Assembly: GCF_043769475.1 (NCBI RefSeq)
Contig: NZ_CP171728.1
Location: 330,004-394,003 of the forward strand
From: Allomesorhizobium sp043769475
GTDB taxonomy: Bacteria > Pseudomonadota > Alphaproteobacteria > Rhizobiales > Rhizobiaceae
Direction of reading: 5' to 3'
Length of the DNA: 64,000 nucleotides
The position numbers and the translations under genes were made by a program. Of the stretch, positions 16,727 through 25,432 are shown in pieces. The notes under the pieces were generated by a model. The model saw only the letters and a list, made by a program, of their open reading frames with translations, was not told the origin of the DNA and ran no database searches. Within the stretch, counting starts at the first letter, position 1, and each line of letters opens with the position of its first letter.

Positions 16727-17901
16727 AGTGGCTTACGTCCCGATGCAGCCCAGATCGGCCAGCCGGCATATCCCTTGGGATGGAGCGCAGCGAAGATATG
16801 ATCCTGGAAGCCCTGCCGGAACCGTCTGATAAACGCCGGCGGGTCACCTCGCTTGGCCGCCATCTCGCCTGCATAGACATTCTCCCATGCCGCGACGACA
16901 TCCGCGAAGTCCTGTGGATCGCCGTCTTGGTTGGTGACCATGAACGACTCGACTCGAATGTCTTCGAATCCGGCTTCGGCCAGGTATCGTCGGCTTTTGG
17001 GGCCGAGCTCGATATCCATCTTGAAGTATGCCCAGAGTTTGGCGACCTCGTTATAGGTCCACTGAATGCTGTCGGCGCGCGGCTCGCCCAGACAATGCGA
17101 GTTCTTCTCATTGGTGATGTAGACGCGTCCGCCCGGCTTGCAGATGCGGAAGAGTTCCTTGAGGATCAGTTCGGGCTTGTCGAACACCTGCAGGGAGTGT
17201 CGGCACGTGACCAAGTCGAACTGGCCTTCGTCGAGCAGCATTTCTGACGCGTCGCCATAGGTATATTCAATGCCGCGGATATAGAAAGCCGCCGCCACGC
17301 TTCGCGCATAGGCAAGGCTTGATCTGGAGTGGTCGAGGGCGACAATCCGTGACGGCTGAAACTCCTTCTGGACGAGTACGGCGAAATCACCAATGCCGCA
17401 ACAGATGTCGGCCATGACGATACCGGATTGCATGCCGTGTCGCGGCAAGATTGTGCGCTCGTGCCGCCAAGTCATCTTCGTCTGTGTGCGGAGGATCGGA
17501 ATGAACCCGCCCTCTTCAAGGAAGCTCTGCCCTGGATAGAACGCGCTGTCGTACTGCTCGACAGCGATGTTTGGCTCCAGTCCACTCAAACGACCAAATT
17601 TTTTCGTCATCCATCCGGCGACGCTTGACGTTATGATCACAAACTTAAGATCGGTTCGGGCGCGACAGGCGTCAATGAGAACCCGCGAGAAGGTTTGGAA
17701 CGCGGTGTTGTTCATTTGCGTCAGGCGTTTGATGTTCACGTATAGAACGCCGCGTACATGTTCGATCGAGTCCTTCAGCACCGCGATGCTGGGCGCAAGC
17801 TCATCAATCGACTGGGGCCGCATTATCCCCGAAATGGAGAACTCCTGATTGTTCAGGTCGTATTGCGCTTTGAAACGTGGGTTAAGGTCGTACGGGTTCA
17901 A
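16723..17901 (-). CDS. STAS-like domain fused to a SAM-dependent methyltransferase
   Basis: 392 residues. Residues 1-135 or so resemble the slr1659/SiaC-like fold: VLYVNIKRLTQMNNTAFQTF aligns with the phospho-site region of the 112-residue protein, with Thr where that has Ser. From about 160 a class I methyltransferase follows, with motif I (MADICCGIGDFAVLVQ), an acidic residue after motif II (VALDHSRSS) and FDLVTCRHSLQVFDKPELIL. The substrate is unknown. Fusion to the switch domain suggests the enzyme is the regulated output. Both ends overlap neighbours by four bases. Confidence 0.87.
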   Translation of the reverse strand: MNPYDLNPRFKAQYDLNNQEFSISGIMRPQSIDELAPSIAVLKDSIEHVRGVLYVNIKRLTQMNNTAFQTFSRVLIDACRARTDLKFVIITSSVAGWMTKKFGRLSGLEPNIAVEQYDSAFYPGQSFLEEGGFIPILRTQTKMTWRHERTILPRHGMQSGIVMADICCGIGDFAVLVQKEFQPSRIVALDHSRSSLAYARSVAAAFYIRGIEYTYGDASEMLLDEGQFDLVTCRHSLQVFDKPELILKELFRICKPGGRVYITNEKNSHCLGEPRADSIQWTYNEVAKLWAYFKMDIELGPKSRRYLAEAGFEDIRVESFMVTNQDGDPQDFADVVAAWENVYAGEMAAKRGDPPAFIRRFRQGFQDHIFAALHPKGYAGWPIWAASGRKPL

Positions 17902-18440
17902 TTTGGTAGGCTTTCGAGCGGAAGATCCACGACGAGCGTAATTGTGTCAGAGTTGATCTCCTCGAATCGAAGCGTTGCATTGTAGTCAATGGCCAGTTCC
18001 AACAGTACGATTTCGCGGCTGGGCGCAAGGTCCCCGGACACCGAATTGATGTATCGTTCCCTGAACTCCGCTCCCGCAATTTGCGATATCGCTTCCTGAT
18101 AGAATTGTCGCTCTTCGGGTATGCATGGAAAGGTCAGCTCTATCCTGTCCGTCTCGCCTTGGCGGGAAACCCTGCATGCCAGCTCACCGCTGGAATGGCG
18201 CGTACGAAAGGCAATCTCCAGCAATTCGTTAAACGCGGAGGAAAAGAGATTGGAATGCTTCATTGAGTCTGACCTGTTATGGCTGATCATTCGTGCCATG
18301 TAATTTGATACGTGATCACAGTGTAGCCAAGCCGAAAGGAAATTCTTTATTTCAAAATCGATCTGGATCATAGGTTCAAAAACCACTTGGTCAGCTGCGC
18401 CTTGAGAAGCAAGGGTCATCGGCATCTCTCTTTTTTTCAT
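17898..18440 (-). CDS. HATPase-fold regulator with degenerate N box (pseudokinase candidate)
   Basis: 180 residues with the same layout as the kinase at 13782: FSSAFNELLEIAFR corresponds to its N-box segment and the C-terminal REIVLLELAIDYNATLRF to LGLLTLMSDYGTRLAWIF. The Asn that should bind magnesium is replaced (NELLEIA versus NELIENA) and no glycine-rich lid is visible. It is therefore probably unable to hydrolyse ATP and may act as a scaffold or binding partner. The correspondence is by eye. It overlaps the methyltransferase gene by four bases. Confidence 0.75.
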   Translation of the reverse strand: MKKREMPMTLASQGAADQVVFEPMIQIDFEIKNFLSAWLHCDHVSNYMARMISHNRSDSMKHSNLFSSAFNELLEIAFRTRHSSGELACRVSRQGETDRIELTFPCIPEERQFYQEAISQIAGAEFRERYINSVSGDLAPSREIVLLELAIDYNATLRFEEINSDTITLVVDLPLESLPN

Positions 18441-18491
18441 CGGCGTTTGAGCCGAGCGACGATTGACTGACGTTGTTGATCCGAGGCCACT

Positions 18492-20306
18492 CTACCTCGC
18501 TCCGCTTCCCTCAGTTCCGCCCACGCTGCTGGGTCGGCCGCTGGACCGCCCGATTTCTTCCTCCCATTGCCCGTACCCCTCCAACGGAGACCGCCTGATG
18601 AAATCGTGTGTCGCCTCGGCACCGAGCGGTCGCCCAAGGAAATTGCCCTGAAGGCAATCGCAGTTTTCTTTTATCAGCCACCGCGCCTGTCCCGGCGTTT
18701 CTACCCCTTCGGCGGTCACGCTTATTCCGAGGCCATGCGCCAAGCCTATGATCGATCGTGCGATCGTTTGACTTTTCCGATCGGTCTCTAAGTCTCTTAT
18801 GAAGTACCGATCTATCTTTAAGGTGTCGAAGGGAAAATTCTTGAGGTAACTCAACGAGGAGTAGTAGGTTCCGAAATCATCGAGCGAGATTCGTATCCCG
18901 AGAACGTTCAGAGTATTCAATATATCAATGTTGTCGATCGTCTGCTCGAGAAGGACCGTTTCGGTTATCTCGAGCTCAAGCCGGTCAGCTCGGATTCCAA
19001 CGGCATCGATGATCTGAGCAACCGTATCCGTGAGCGAACCGCTGAGGAATTGCGCCGGCGACAGGTTCACGGCGACTGTCAGCGAAGAAGGCCATGTCGT
19101 TGCCTGGCGGCAGGCTTGCTCGATAACCCATCGTCCAATCTCGTCCATCAGGCCATCTGTTTCGGCGATCGGTATGAACACGCCTGGAGGGATTATCCCG
19201 ACTTCGGGATGACGCCACCGTAGCAGCGCTTCGAAGCCGACGACCGATGAAGGAGGTCGAACGAGCGGCTGATATTCCAGAAAGAGTTCGCCCCGCTCCA
19301 ACGCCATGCGAAGGCTTCGTCTCAGATTCTCGCGTTGCTCGAGCAGGAGCAGCATTGAGCGATTGAAAGTTCGCGCACAGCCGCGCCCATCCGTCTTGGC
19401 TGCATAAAGAGCAATATCTGAGGCCTTCATCAGCTGCTCGCATTCGGTAGCGTGCTCCGGTCCGAAAGCAATTCCGATGCTCGCGCCGACGAAGACGGGA
19501 ATGTCGTTGATCACGAACGGCGTCTTGAGCGCGTCGATCAACGAAGCCGCGAGGCGTTCGGCCTCGGCAGGCTGCGTCTTTCCCGATTGGATGACGGCGA
19601 ATTCGTCTCCGGCTAAGCGATATGCGGATTCGCCTTCCTGCAGCGCGTCCAGAATCCGGTTTGCGGCGAGTTGAAGCAACGTATCGCCTGCTCCATGGCC
19701 GAGTGTGTCATTGACGGCTTTGAAATCGTCAAGATCGATTTGCAGCAAGGCAGACGGTTCCCTTGATCCATCTACAGATGATAACGTTTGCTGAAGCCGA
19801 TCGCTAAACCGCCGCCGATTCTGCAGTCCGGTCAACACATCGTGCGTCGCCTGATGGAGGAGCACTATATGCTCCTGCTCTTCAGACAAGGTCCGTCCCC
19901 TGTACTCCAGTTCTGCGGATTCGATAATTCCTATTCCATTCGCAGCCCCGAAAACGAGAGCCGACCGAGGCGCTTCGCCCCGCGATCGCCGGAGTTCGAC
20001 ATGCATTGGAGAGCCGCCGCGGCGGACGCGATCAAATTCGTCGATGAGTTCAGTGCCGAGACTGGGATAGATCTCCCATAAAGTCGCGCCCGGTACTATT
20101 GCGTGGCCGTAGGTGGTTTTGAGTTTGGATCCGTAGTGCGTCAGGCGGAAGTCCCGGTCATAGAAGGATACAATGTCCGTCGTGTTCTCCAAAAAATCCG
20201 CGAGACGAGCTTCGCTGGCAGCGGAAGAAAGCTCCTCCCTCTTCGCTCCGGCACTCGATGCTTTCGGACGTAAGAGCCAACGCCACAAGCGGTGCAAAAT
20301 CCGCAT
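18492..20306 (-). CDS. PAS-GGDEF-EAL cyclic-di-GMP protein
   Basis: About 604 residues. PAS-like region (about 35-125: TDIVSFYDRDFRLTHYGSK), GGDEF domain (signature AGDEF in YRLAGDEFAVIQ, about 255) and EAL domain with all main motifs (FEALLRWRHP, EITETVLL, DDFGTYYSSLSYLK, TAEGVET). Phosphodiesterase activity is expected; AGDEF sites are sometimes still active as cyclases. The ATG at 20306 was preferred over one 33 bases upstream because of an adjacent GAGGAG, but the distance is very short. First gene of the partner-switching operon, 51 bases before the next. Confidence 0.9.
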   Translation of the reverse strand: MRILHRLWRWLLRPKASSAGAKREELSSAASEARLADFLENTTDIVSFYDRDFRLTHYGSKLKTTYGHAIVPGATLWEIYPSLGTELIDEFDRVRRGGSPMHVELRRSRGEAPRSALVFGAANGIGIIESAELEYRGRTLSEEQEHIVLLHQATHDVLTGLQNRRRFSDRLQQTLSSVDGSREPSALLQIDLDDFKAVNDTLGHGAGDTLLQLAANRILDALQEGESAYRLAGDEFAVIQSGKTQPAEAERLAASLIDALKTPFVINDIPVFVGASIGIAFGPEHATECEQLMKASDIALYAAKTDGRGCARTFNRSMLLLLEQRENLRRSLRMALERGELFLEYQPLVRPPSSVVGFEALLRWRHPEVGIIPPGVFIPIAETDGLMDEIGRWVIEQACRQATTWPSSLTVAVNLSPAQFLSGSLTDTVAQIIDAVGIRADRLELEITETVLLEQTIDNIDILNTLNVLGIRISLDDFGTYYSSLSYLKNFPFDTLKIDRYFIRDLETDRKSQTIARSIIGLAHGLGISVTAEGVETPGQARWLIKENCDCLQGNFLGRPLGAEATHDFIRRSPLEGYGQWEEEIGRSSGRPSSVGGTEGSGAR

Positions 20307-20419
20307 CTCCTCACCTGAAGGTGAAGGTAGCACAACCATAAAGGGAGTGGCAAACCATCAGGTATGCCTGAGTGGCACGAAGCGCGCCAGGCCCGTGAGG
20401 ATCAGCGGCCCCGGCGTCC

Positions 20420-20581
20420 ATGAAGGTGAGCCCTGCGGGCTATCGCCATGGCAAACCCGAAAATACCATCGCGAAGAATGGCACGGAACCTGTGGACATC
20501 AACGACGAGATGGCCGAGCTTTCCGACAACGTCGCCGACGATGCGGAAGCCGGGGAGGAGATCGTGGAGGCAGCTGAATAG
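20420..20581 (+). CDS. Possible small acidic protein (53 aa)
   Basis: An ATG opens MKVSPAGYRHGKPENTIAKN and the frame ends in an acidic helix (DINDEMAELSDNVADDAEAG). The composition is protein-like and unlike the alternative frames. There is no strong ribosome-binding site. It is divergent from the GGDEF-EAL gene. No family recognised. Confidence 0.4.
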   Translation: MKVSPAGYRHGKPENTIAKNGTEPVDINDEMAELSDNVADDAEAGEEIVEAAE

Positions 20582-20843
20582 GTCCACCGCCGCCCCGCAA
20601 TCCGATCAGAAGAGCCCGGCGGCGACGTCGGGCTCTTCTCGTTCTCAGACCCGATCAGCCGCATATCATATCGGCGACAATACACCGCTCAGCGCGATCG
20701 TCGCCTTCGCCGCTCTGGATCTGCTAACGCATGTGAGTGCAAGCCCGCCGACCAAACGCTTCGCACTGGCGACCCGACTGCTATGGAGCCGTTATCGGCG
20801 ATTGGTTCGTTGTGTGAGCGATCACCCCGCGCCACCAGAAGCG
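20582..20843. other. Intergenic, nothing recognised
   Basis: Overlapping open frames with arginine- and serine-rich translations are typical of noncoding GC-rich DNA. No repeat or promoter pattern was seen. Confidence 0.35.
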
Positions 20844-21311
20844 TCACAAACCGACCGTGCCTGACCGCCCACGCTTAGGCAAGACCGATCGCCGGACCGA
20901 CCAAGGTTCCGCGAGCTGGAGCACTTCCGGCAGGCGCCGTTTCCAGCGTTCCCCCCGCGGCAGCAACAATTCACGTCGCGGCAGGCGACGGGCAGCCACA
21001 TCGGCCTTCGTCTGTGGCGTCGCTTGCAGGTTAGCTGGCGTCTCCGGCAGCTCCGGCGCCGCCAATGCGACTTGGGCATTGGCATCCCCAACATCAGACG
21101 GTTGGGCCGGAACAGACTTTCGTGGAGTGGCGACAAGCACGGGGCTCAGCTCTCCAGCAGGACTTGCACACGCCGTGCCCTCGGCGGCTTCGTTGCGCAC
21201 AGCGTCGGCCGCCCCGGCGAGATCGACGTCGCCCCAGATCGACGGCGGCCGCTTTGGCGCACCACGCTTCTGCCTGATCTCGACGACGAACGGCCTCTTT
21301 TGCGATTTCAT
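20844..21311 (-). CDS. Hypothetical protein (155 aa) with Ala/Pro-rich linker
   Basis: The start MKSQKRPFVVEIRQKRGAPK is basic and well formed, followed by SIWGDVDLA, then a long alanine/proline-rich low-complexity stretch and a basic C-terminal region (RRLPRRELLLPRGERWKRRL). Such layouts occur in small conserved rhizobial proteins of unknown function. No signal peptide. Confidence 0.55.
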   Translation of the reverse strand: MKSQKRPFVVEIRQKRGAPKRPPSIWGDVDLAGAADAVRNEAAEGTACASPAGELSPVLVATPRKSVPAQPSDVGDANAQVALAAPELPETPANLQATPQTKADVAARRLPRRELLLPRGERWKRRLPEVLQLAEPWSVRRSVLPKRGRSGTVGL

Positions 21312-21349
21312 GATTCTGACGATGTGGTGGATTGATTGGTCGCGACCGT

Positions 21350-21778
21350 TTAGGCGTTAACATGCACATCGTCCAGTCCCTTCGACGACGATCCAGGGAC
21401 GATCCTCTTTGCCCTCCGCCTGCCGAGCCAGTCGCCGAGTTGTTCTCCGTCGTCATACGGCGCAGACATCCTGATCCTGATTGGAACTCCGACAATCACA
21501 TCAGCGGATGAAATGTCGACCTCGACCGCAATGACCACAAGTCGCAAGGCTGCAGCCTCCTCCTGAACCCGACAGGCCACGAGGAGATTCAGTCTGCAGC
21601 GCGACAGCGCGTCCCCATCCATGGCTATAGTCTCGACGCTCGCGGCAGCGTCGTCCAACGCATTGTCTGAATTGATCAGCATGGATCGATTCAGTCCACT
21701 TATGTTTTCGCGCGGTCCGGCGCTTGCAGTACTGGCAATTGCGGCATTCACCCTAGCCAGTCCGCCAGACCAAGGCAT
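21350..21778 (-). CDS. Doubtful hypothetical protein (142 aa)
   Basis: The frame is open for 142 codons with reasonable composition (LNLLVACRVQEEAAALRLVV and IVGVPIRIRMSAPYDDGEQL), but no family, signal or clear ribosome-binding site supports it. It lies beside degenerate DUF2493 and IS remnants and may be noncoding. Confidence 0.3.
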   Translation of the reverse strand: MPWSGGLARVNAAIASTASAGPRENISGLNRSMLINSDNALDDAAASVETIAMDGDALSRCRLNLLVACRVQEEAAALRLVVIAVEVDISSADVIVGVPIRIRMSAPYDDGEQLGDWLGRRRAKRIVPGSSSKGLDDVHVNA

Positions 21779-21839
21779 CCATTTCAGGTCTTGATGCGAT
21801 CAGCTCATCAAGTCTCGCATCGTATCGCTCACTGGGATG

Positions 21840-22200
21840 TGCCGGCACCATGTAGAGGGTTACCGACCGCGGCGTCTTCGAGACGTTCGCCGGCATGTTG
21901 GGTGACACGCGGCTCGAGCCCGACCTCGATGATCTGCTCTCTGGTCGTTCGTCAATCTCTTCCATTGCGGAGGCGACCATTTCACGCGCGACCTCGACCG
22001 CAATGACGATGCCCAGCGCGATAAGCCAGCGTGAGCAGGACGGGACCGAGGTGAAATCAGGCGTGCTGTAGCGGCTTACCCAAGAAGGCCTCACCCTCGT
22101 CGACCGCCGCAACGCGTTCGAGTTCATGCGCGATACGGCGGCCGACCTGTTCGAGGTGCAGGCCACGCAAGCATTCCATCCCCGATACGCTATCGACAGC
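21840..22200 (+). pseudogene. Remnant resembling DUF2493-family proteins
   Basis: Plus-strand fragments in changing frames read VTDRGVFETFAGMLGDTRLE then PDLDDLLWSFVNLFH, a degenerate linker with REQDG-EVKS, and GLTLVDRRNAFEFMRDTAAD followed by LFEVQA. This order (LDDLLWSFVNLFHRA, REQNGSEV, RRNA-EF-RD-AAD-FE) recalls a conserved region of rhizobial plasmid proteins annotated with DUF2493. At least two frameshifts. Identification is from memory of the motif order. Confidence 0.45.
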
Positions 22201-22239
22201 AGCCGAAACGATCCTTGCAGTTTCCACATGGAGGAAAGT

Positions 22240-22725
22240 CAGTTGGCGTCGCGGCACCAAAGGCCGATTGACCGCGCGCTTTGCTGCCCTGCGCATTCGA
22301 ATTGCGGATGGCAGTCCGCAGCGTATCCTCGACAAGGGACAGCAGCACATGCCGGGCGAGGAAGCCTGGCTGGTTGGCGAGTGGCGCTCTAACGACGAAC
22401 GCAAGTACTATCTGTCCAATCTTCCAGCCGAGGCGACATTAAAGCAGCTGGCGGCGGCCATCAAAGCCCGATGGGTTTGCGAGCAGGCCCATCAGCAGAT
22501 GAAGGAAGAGCTCGGTCTCGATCACTTCGAAGGCCGATCGTGGCAAGGCCTCCACCGACACGCACTGATGATCATGATTGCTTATGCCTTCCTGCAACAT
22601 CAGCGCCTACACTAGGCAAGGCGGGAAAAAAAGGACGAGACGCGGCCCGCCTAAACCGACACTGCCAGCCATCCGACGCGCCGTCATAGCCGCGCTCTCA
22701 ACCCACCATCCCCCACAACGATGTC
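22240..22725 (+). pseudogene. IS701-family transposase, C-terminal remnant
   Basis: The plus strand codes LTARFAALRIRIADGSPQRI, WLVGEWRSNDERKYYLSNLP and then WVCEQAHQQMKEELGLDHFE, which ends in HALMIMIAYAFLQHQRL. This is the typical C-terminal third of IS701-type transposases. A shift near 22615 is followed by the tail GPPKPTLPAIRRAVIAAL in the next frame. The N-terminal two thirds are missing. Confidence 0.8.
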
Positions 22726-22799
22726 CACACTGCCGTATCCGGTTCCAATCGACCCCAAAATCAATTCTGCCAAAGTAGTGCTAGGTCACATACTACGAG

Positions 22800-23070
22800 A
22801 AGACCGCGCTGTCAGTCCATGTGCCTGCTTTATCGATAGCCAGTCGGTGAAGACGACGGAAGCGGCGTAATTAGGGGCTTTGACACGGAGGTGAACGGCC
22901 GCAAGCGCCACATCGTCACACGAGGACTGACGGTTGGCCTCGTCGTCCACAGCGCTGCGATTCAGGATCGCGATGGCGCTCCCGAGGTTTTGAAGACTAT
23001 CCGAAGCGCTGGCAGTGGCTGCGTCATGTCTTTGCCGACGGCGGCTACAGTTGAAATTCAGCAAGCGGGT
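22800..23070 (+). pseudogene. IS5-family transposase remnant
   Basis: Fragments match the middle of IS5-type transposases: CFIDSQSVKTTEAA, then after a shift VNGRKRHIVTRGLTVGLVVH and SAAIQDRDGAPEVLK, then in another frame WQWLRHVFADGGYS. Both ends and much of the frame are missing. It directly follows the IS701 remnant, so this 1 kb is an IS graveyard. Confidence 0.75.
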
Positions 23071-23174
23071 AAAAACTTCACATTTTTGTAACTGGCGCCA
23101 TATGAGCAATGCGTATGAAGTAGTGGCGAGCATACGAATGGCTCCCTGGGGACATTTCAATTGGGTGGAGCGGA

Positions 23175-23918
23175 GTGGTATGGCATATGGAGTTTCCGTC
23201 GCGCATTTCTCCGCGGGTACTCGACATTCCCATAATAGGGAAAGCTTTGAGCGACGCGGACAAAGCTAGTGCGAACGGTCTCGGGATGATTTTGAAGCGT
23301 TATCCTGCGCACACGATTATTACCCGCGAGGGAGACGGCGAGGACCGCATTTTTTTCGTAAGCTCGGGCTGGAGTTGCATCTATACCGATTTGCTCAGTG
23401 GCGAGCGGCAAATTATCGACTTTCCGGCCGGCGGGGATGTCATCGGACTGCGGACCAGGCGAAGTCCGAGTCGCGTTTCTTTCAAATCAATCACAGAATT
23501 GACGGTCTTTGAGATGGCAGCGAAAGCGCTGACATCGGCATCCGAACATTCGCCGACCCTTGCCAGCCGGCTACTTTCTGTTGCGGCTCGGCAGAGAGCG
23601 ATACTTATCGAGCATCTTACAAACATTGGCAGGCGGAGCGGAGCGGAACGCGTGGCCCATCTCCTACTCGAGATGGGGGCGCGACAACATTATGGGCAGA
23701 TTGCTAATATTAATGCTTACGAATGTCCTCTTACTCAGCACGACCTCGCGGACGCGCTCGGACTGACCGCTATCCACGTCAATCGGGTGCTCAAGGAGCT
23801 ACGTCAACTTGGTCTCCTTTCCTTCCAGCACCGAATCGTTGAGATCCTTGATCTAAACGAAATAATTAATCTGACCGACTTTAGTCTGTCATATTTGAAA
23901 TACGACGATTTTGCTTGA
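23175..23918 (+). CDS. Crp/Fnr-family transcription regulator
   Basis: 247 residues. Cyclic-nucleotide-type effector domain (YPAHTIITREGDGEDRIFFV, then SGWSCIYTDLLSGERQIIDF and PAGGDVIGL) and a winged helix-turn-helix (LTQHDLADALGLTAIHVNRV, LKELRQLGLLSF). The GTG start at 23175 has GGTGGAG four bases before it; an ATG at 23187 is an alternative. No cysteines in FNR positions, so it is probably not an iron-sulfur sensor. Such regulators in rhizobia act in oxygen, stress or symbiosis control. Confidence 0.88.
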   Translation: MVWHMEFPSRISPRVLDIPIIGKALSDADKASANGLGMILKRYPAHTIITREGDGEDRIFFVSSGWSCIYTDLLSGERQIIDFPAGGDVIGLRTRRSPSRVSFKSITELTVFEMAAKALTSASEHSPTLASRLLSVAARQRAILIEHLTNIGRRSGAERVAHLLLEMGARQHYGQIANINAYECPLTQHDLADALGLTAIHVNRVLKELRQLGLLSFQHRIVEILDLNEIINLTDFSLSYLKYDDFA

Positions 23919-24716
23919 GAATGAAGGAAGTCAATGTTTTTCCAAAGCACCGCATCAGTCAGCTGTACAACTCGGCGAGTCATCTCTGCAAGGGTGTTGA
24001 AATCGTCTGCCAAGGCCAGAGAGAAGAGGCTTTCGCAGATTTTTACGAACTTCCTAACATAAGTTAGCGCCGTCGTTGGCATATTATGCAAGTTTGTATC
24101 GGTTATGTTTATTTCCTCGGGGGCAGTTCAACCTTAGTCGAGCGACTGCGATTAGATTGTCACCGCCTGCCGGCGACAATCGGGCAGTTACGACGATCCG
24201 TCACATCCCAATAGAAGCTCTTCCATGCGCAACGTGCGACGTCAGCCAAGGCAGGGCCAGGAAGACATCGTCGATCTTGTCGGTGTCGATCTCCATGAGA
24301 GCAGATTATCACAGGCAGTGCGCGTCTGCCGCGGCTCAGACCGGATGGATACTGAGTATGCCCCTATCCAACATTTCCGAATGTCATGACCATACTCCCT
24401 GGGCGGCAACATCAGGCCGGACCATCAGCCCGTCGATGGCCATCGAGCCTCCGGCCATCAGGGACTAGCCTTCAGCAGTCGGTCGCTGAAAACCCTGACG
24501 AGCCGCTTCAGTACAATCCCCATAGTGCATATCCTGCCCACGGCTTCGCTCAATCCGGATTGCAATGAGGTCCGCCGCCGAGCGCGCCCCCTTGAACAGG
24601 CGGACCTCACAGAAGCCTCCAGATTGAACGGCCGGATGATTCGTGATTCCGCGTGATGCGTGCAGCGCGTTGCCGGGCCTTACTGAAGGAAAGGAAGACA
24701 TCGTACAATGGTCAAA
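23919..24716. other. No convincing gene
   Basis: Several short frames exist on both strands, including one converging on the end of the Crp/Fnr gene, but none has both a ribosome-binding site and a recognisable product. The stretch may hold degenerate DNA. Confidence 0.35.
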
Positions 24717-24887
24717 CTACTCGAGCACCCTGTCGTCGACGAGAGTCTCGATACATTCCAATCTCACATCGTCATAACAGAGAATTCGCTTCAATCCGTC
24801 AGAGACCGCAATAGCATGTTCCTCAAGAGAGAATTCCTCATCGACTGACACCGTCACTGAGACGGTGATCCGCACCTTGCTGTCCAT
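24717..24887 (-). CDS. Small hypothetical protein (56 aa)
   Basis: The ATG at 24887 follows TGAGGGGCAGCTA. The product MDSKVRITVSVTVSVDEEFS then EEHAIAVSDGLKRILCYDDV has alternating hydrophobic residues suggesting two beta strands and a helix. No family recognised. Confidence 0.5.
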   Translation of the reverse strand: MDSKVRITVSVTVSVDEEFSLEEHAIAVSDGLKRILCYDDVRLECIETLVDDRVLE

Positions 24888-25432
24888 TAGCTGCCCCTCA
24901 AAATGCTGAGACAATGGATTGGATTGCCGACCGCTGCAATACCTCCAAATTGTCGGTCCACAGCTGAATCCCGCAGCGAGAATATGGGGCCTTGCATGAG
25001 AACCAAGGTGCTTCCGCATGACGTCGCCATGGATTGGGAGCGATTCCGATCGTGCCAACCGCCTGTCCCGAGGCAAGCCTGTTCCGCAGAAGCGCCTTAA
25101 CCGCGGCTTTAGCCCGCAGGACGATGAATGCCCGGTGTGAACCGGCCTGCATCGCGCATTGGTGATCTACGCGGGCCACAACAGCATCGTCCTGAACCAG
25201 ATCCCTGGTCCCTGGTCGATATGTCCTTGAAACCCCGTTCGATTTTCAGACGGCATCCTTGCGCCGAGGCCAGATAAAGCTGATTGACTTCGCATACGAA
25301 TTCGGCGAACGCCAACCAGTTTCCGCACACGCAACGGAGACTTGATCGAGTACTTCAAATGCGCACTTTTTCGGATACCTTAGGTTTACGCGAGTCCGGT
25401 AGGTCAATGCTCATCCATGAGGGGTAAGACCG
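24888..25432. other. Intergenic, nothing recognised
   Basis: Open frames are short and mutually overlapping. No IS end or repeat was detected by eye. Confidence 0.35.

Noticed and set aside
15440..16801. 453-codon plus-strand open frame
   Set aside because: Antisense to the SpoIIE phosphatase gene, which has full motif support.
23804..24091. 95-codon minus-strand frame overlapping the end of the Crp/Fnr gene
   Set aside because: No ribosome-binding site or family; 115 bases overlap a well-supported gene.
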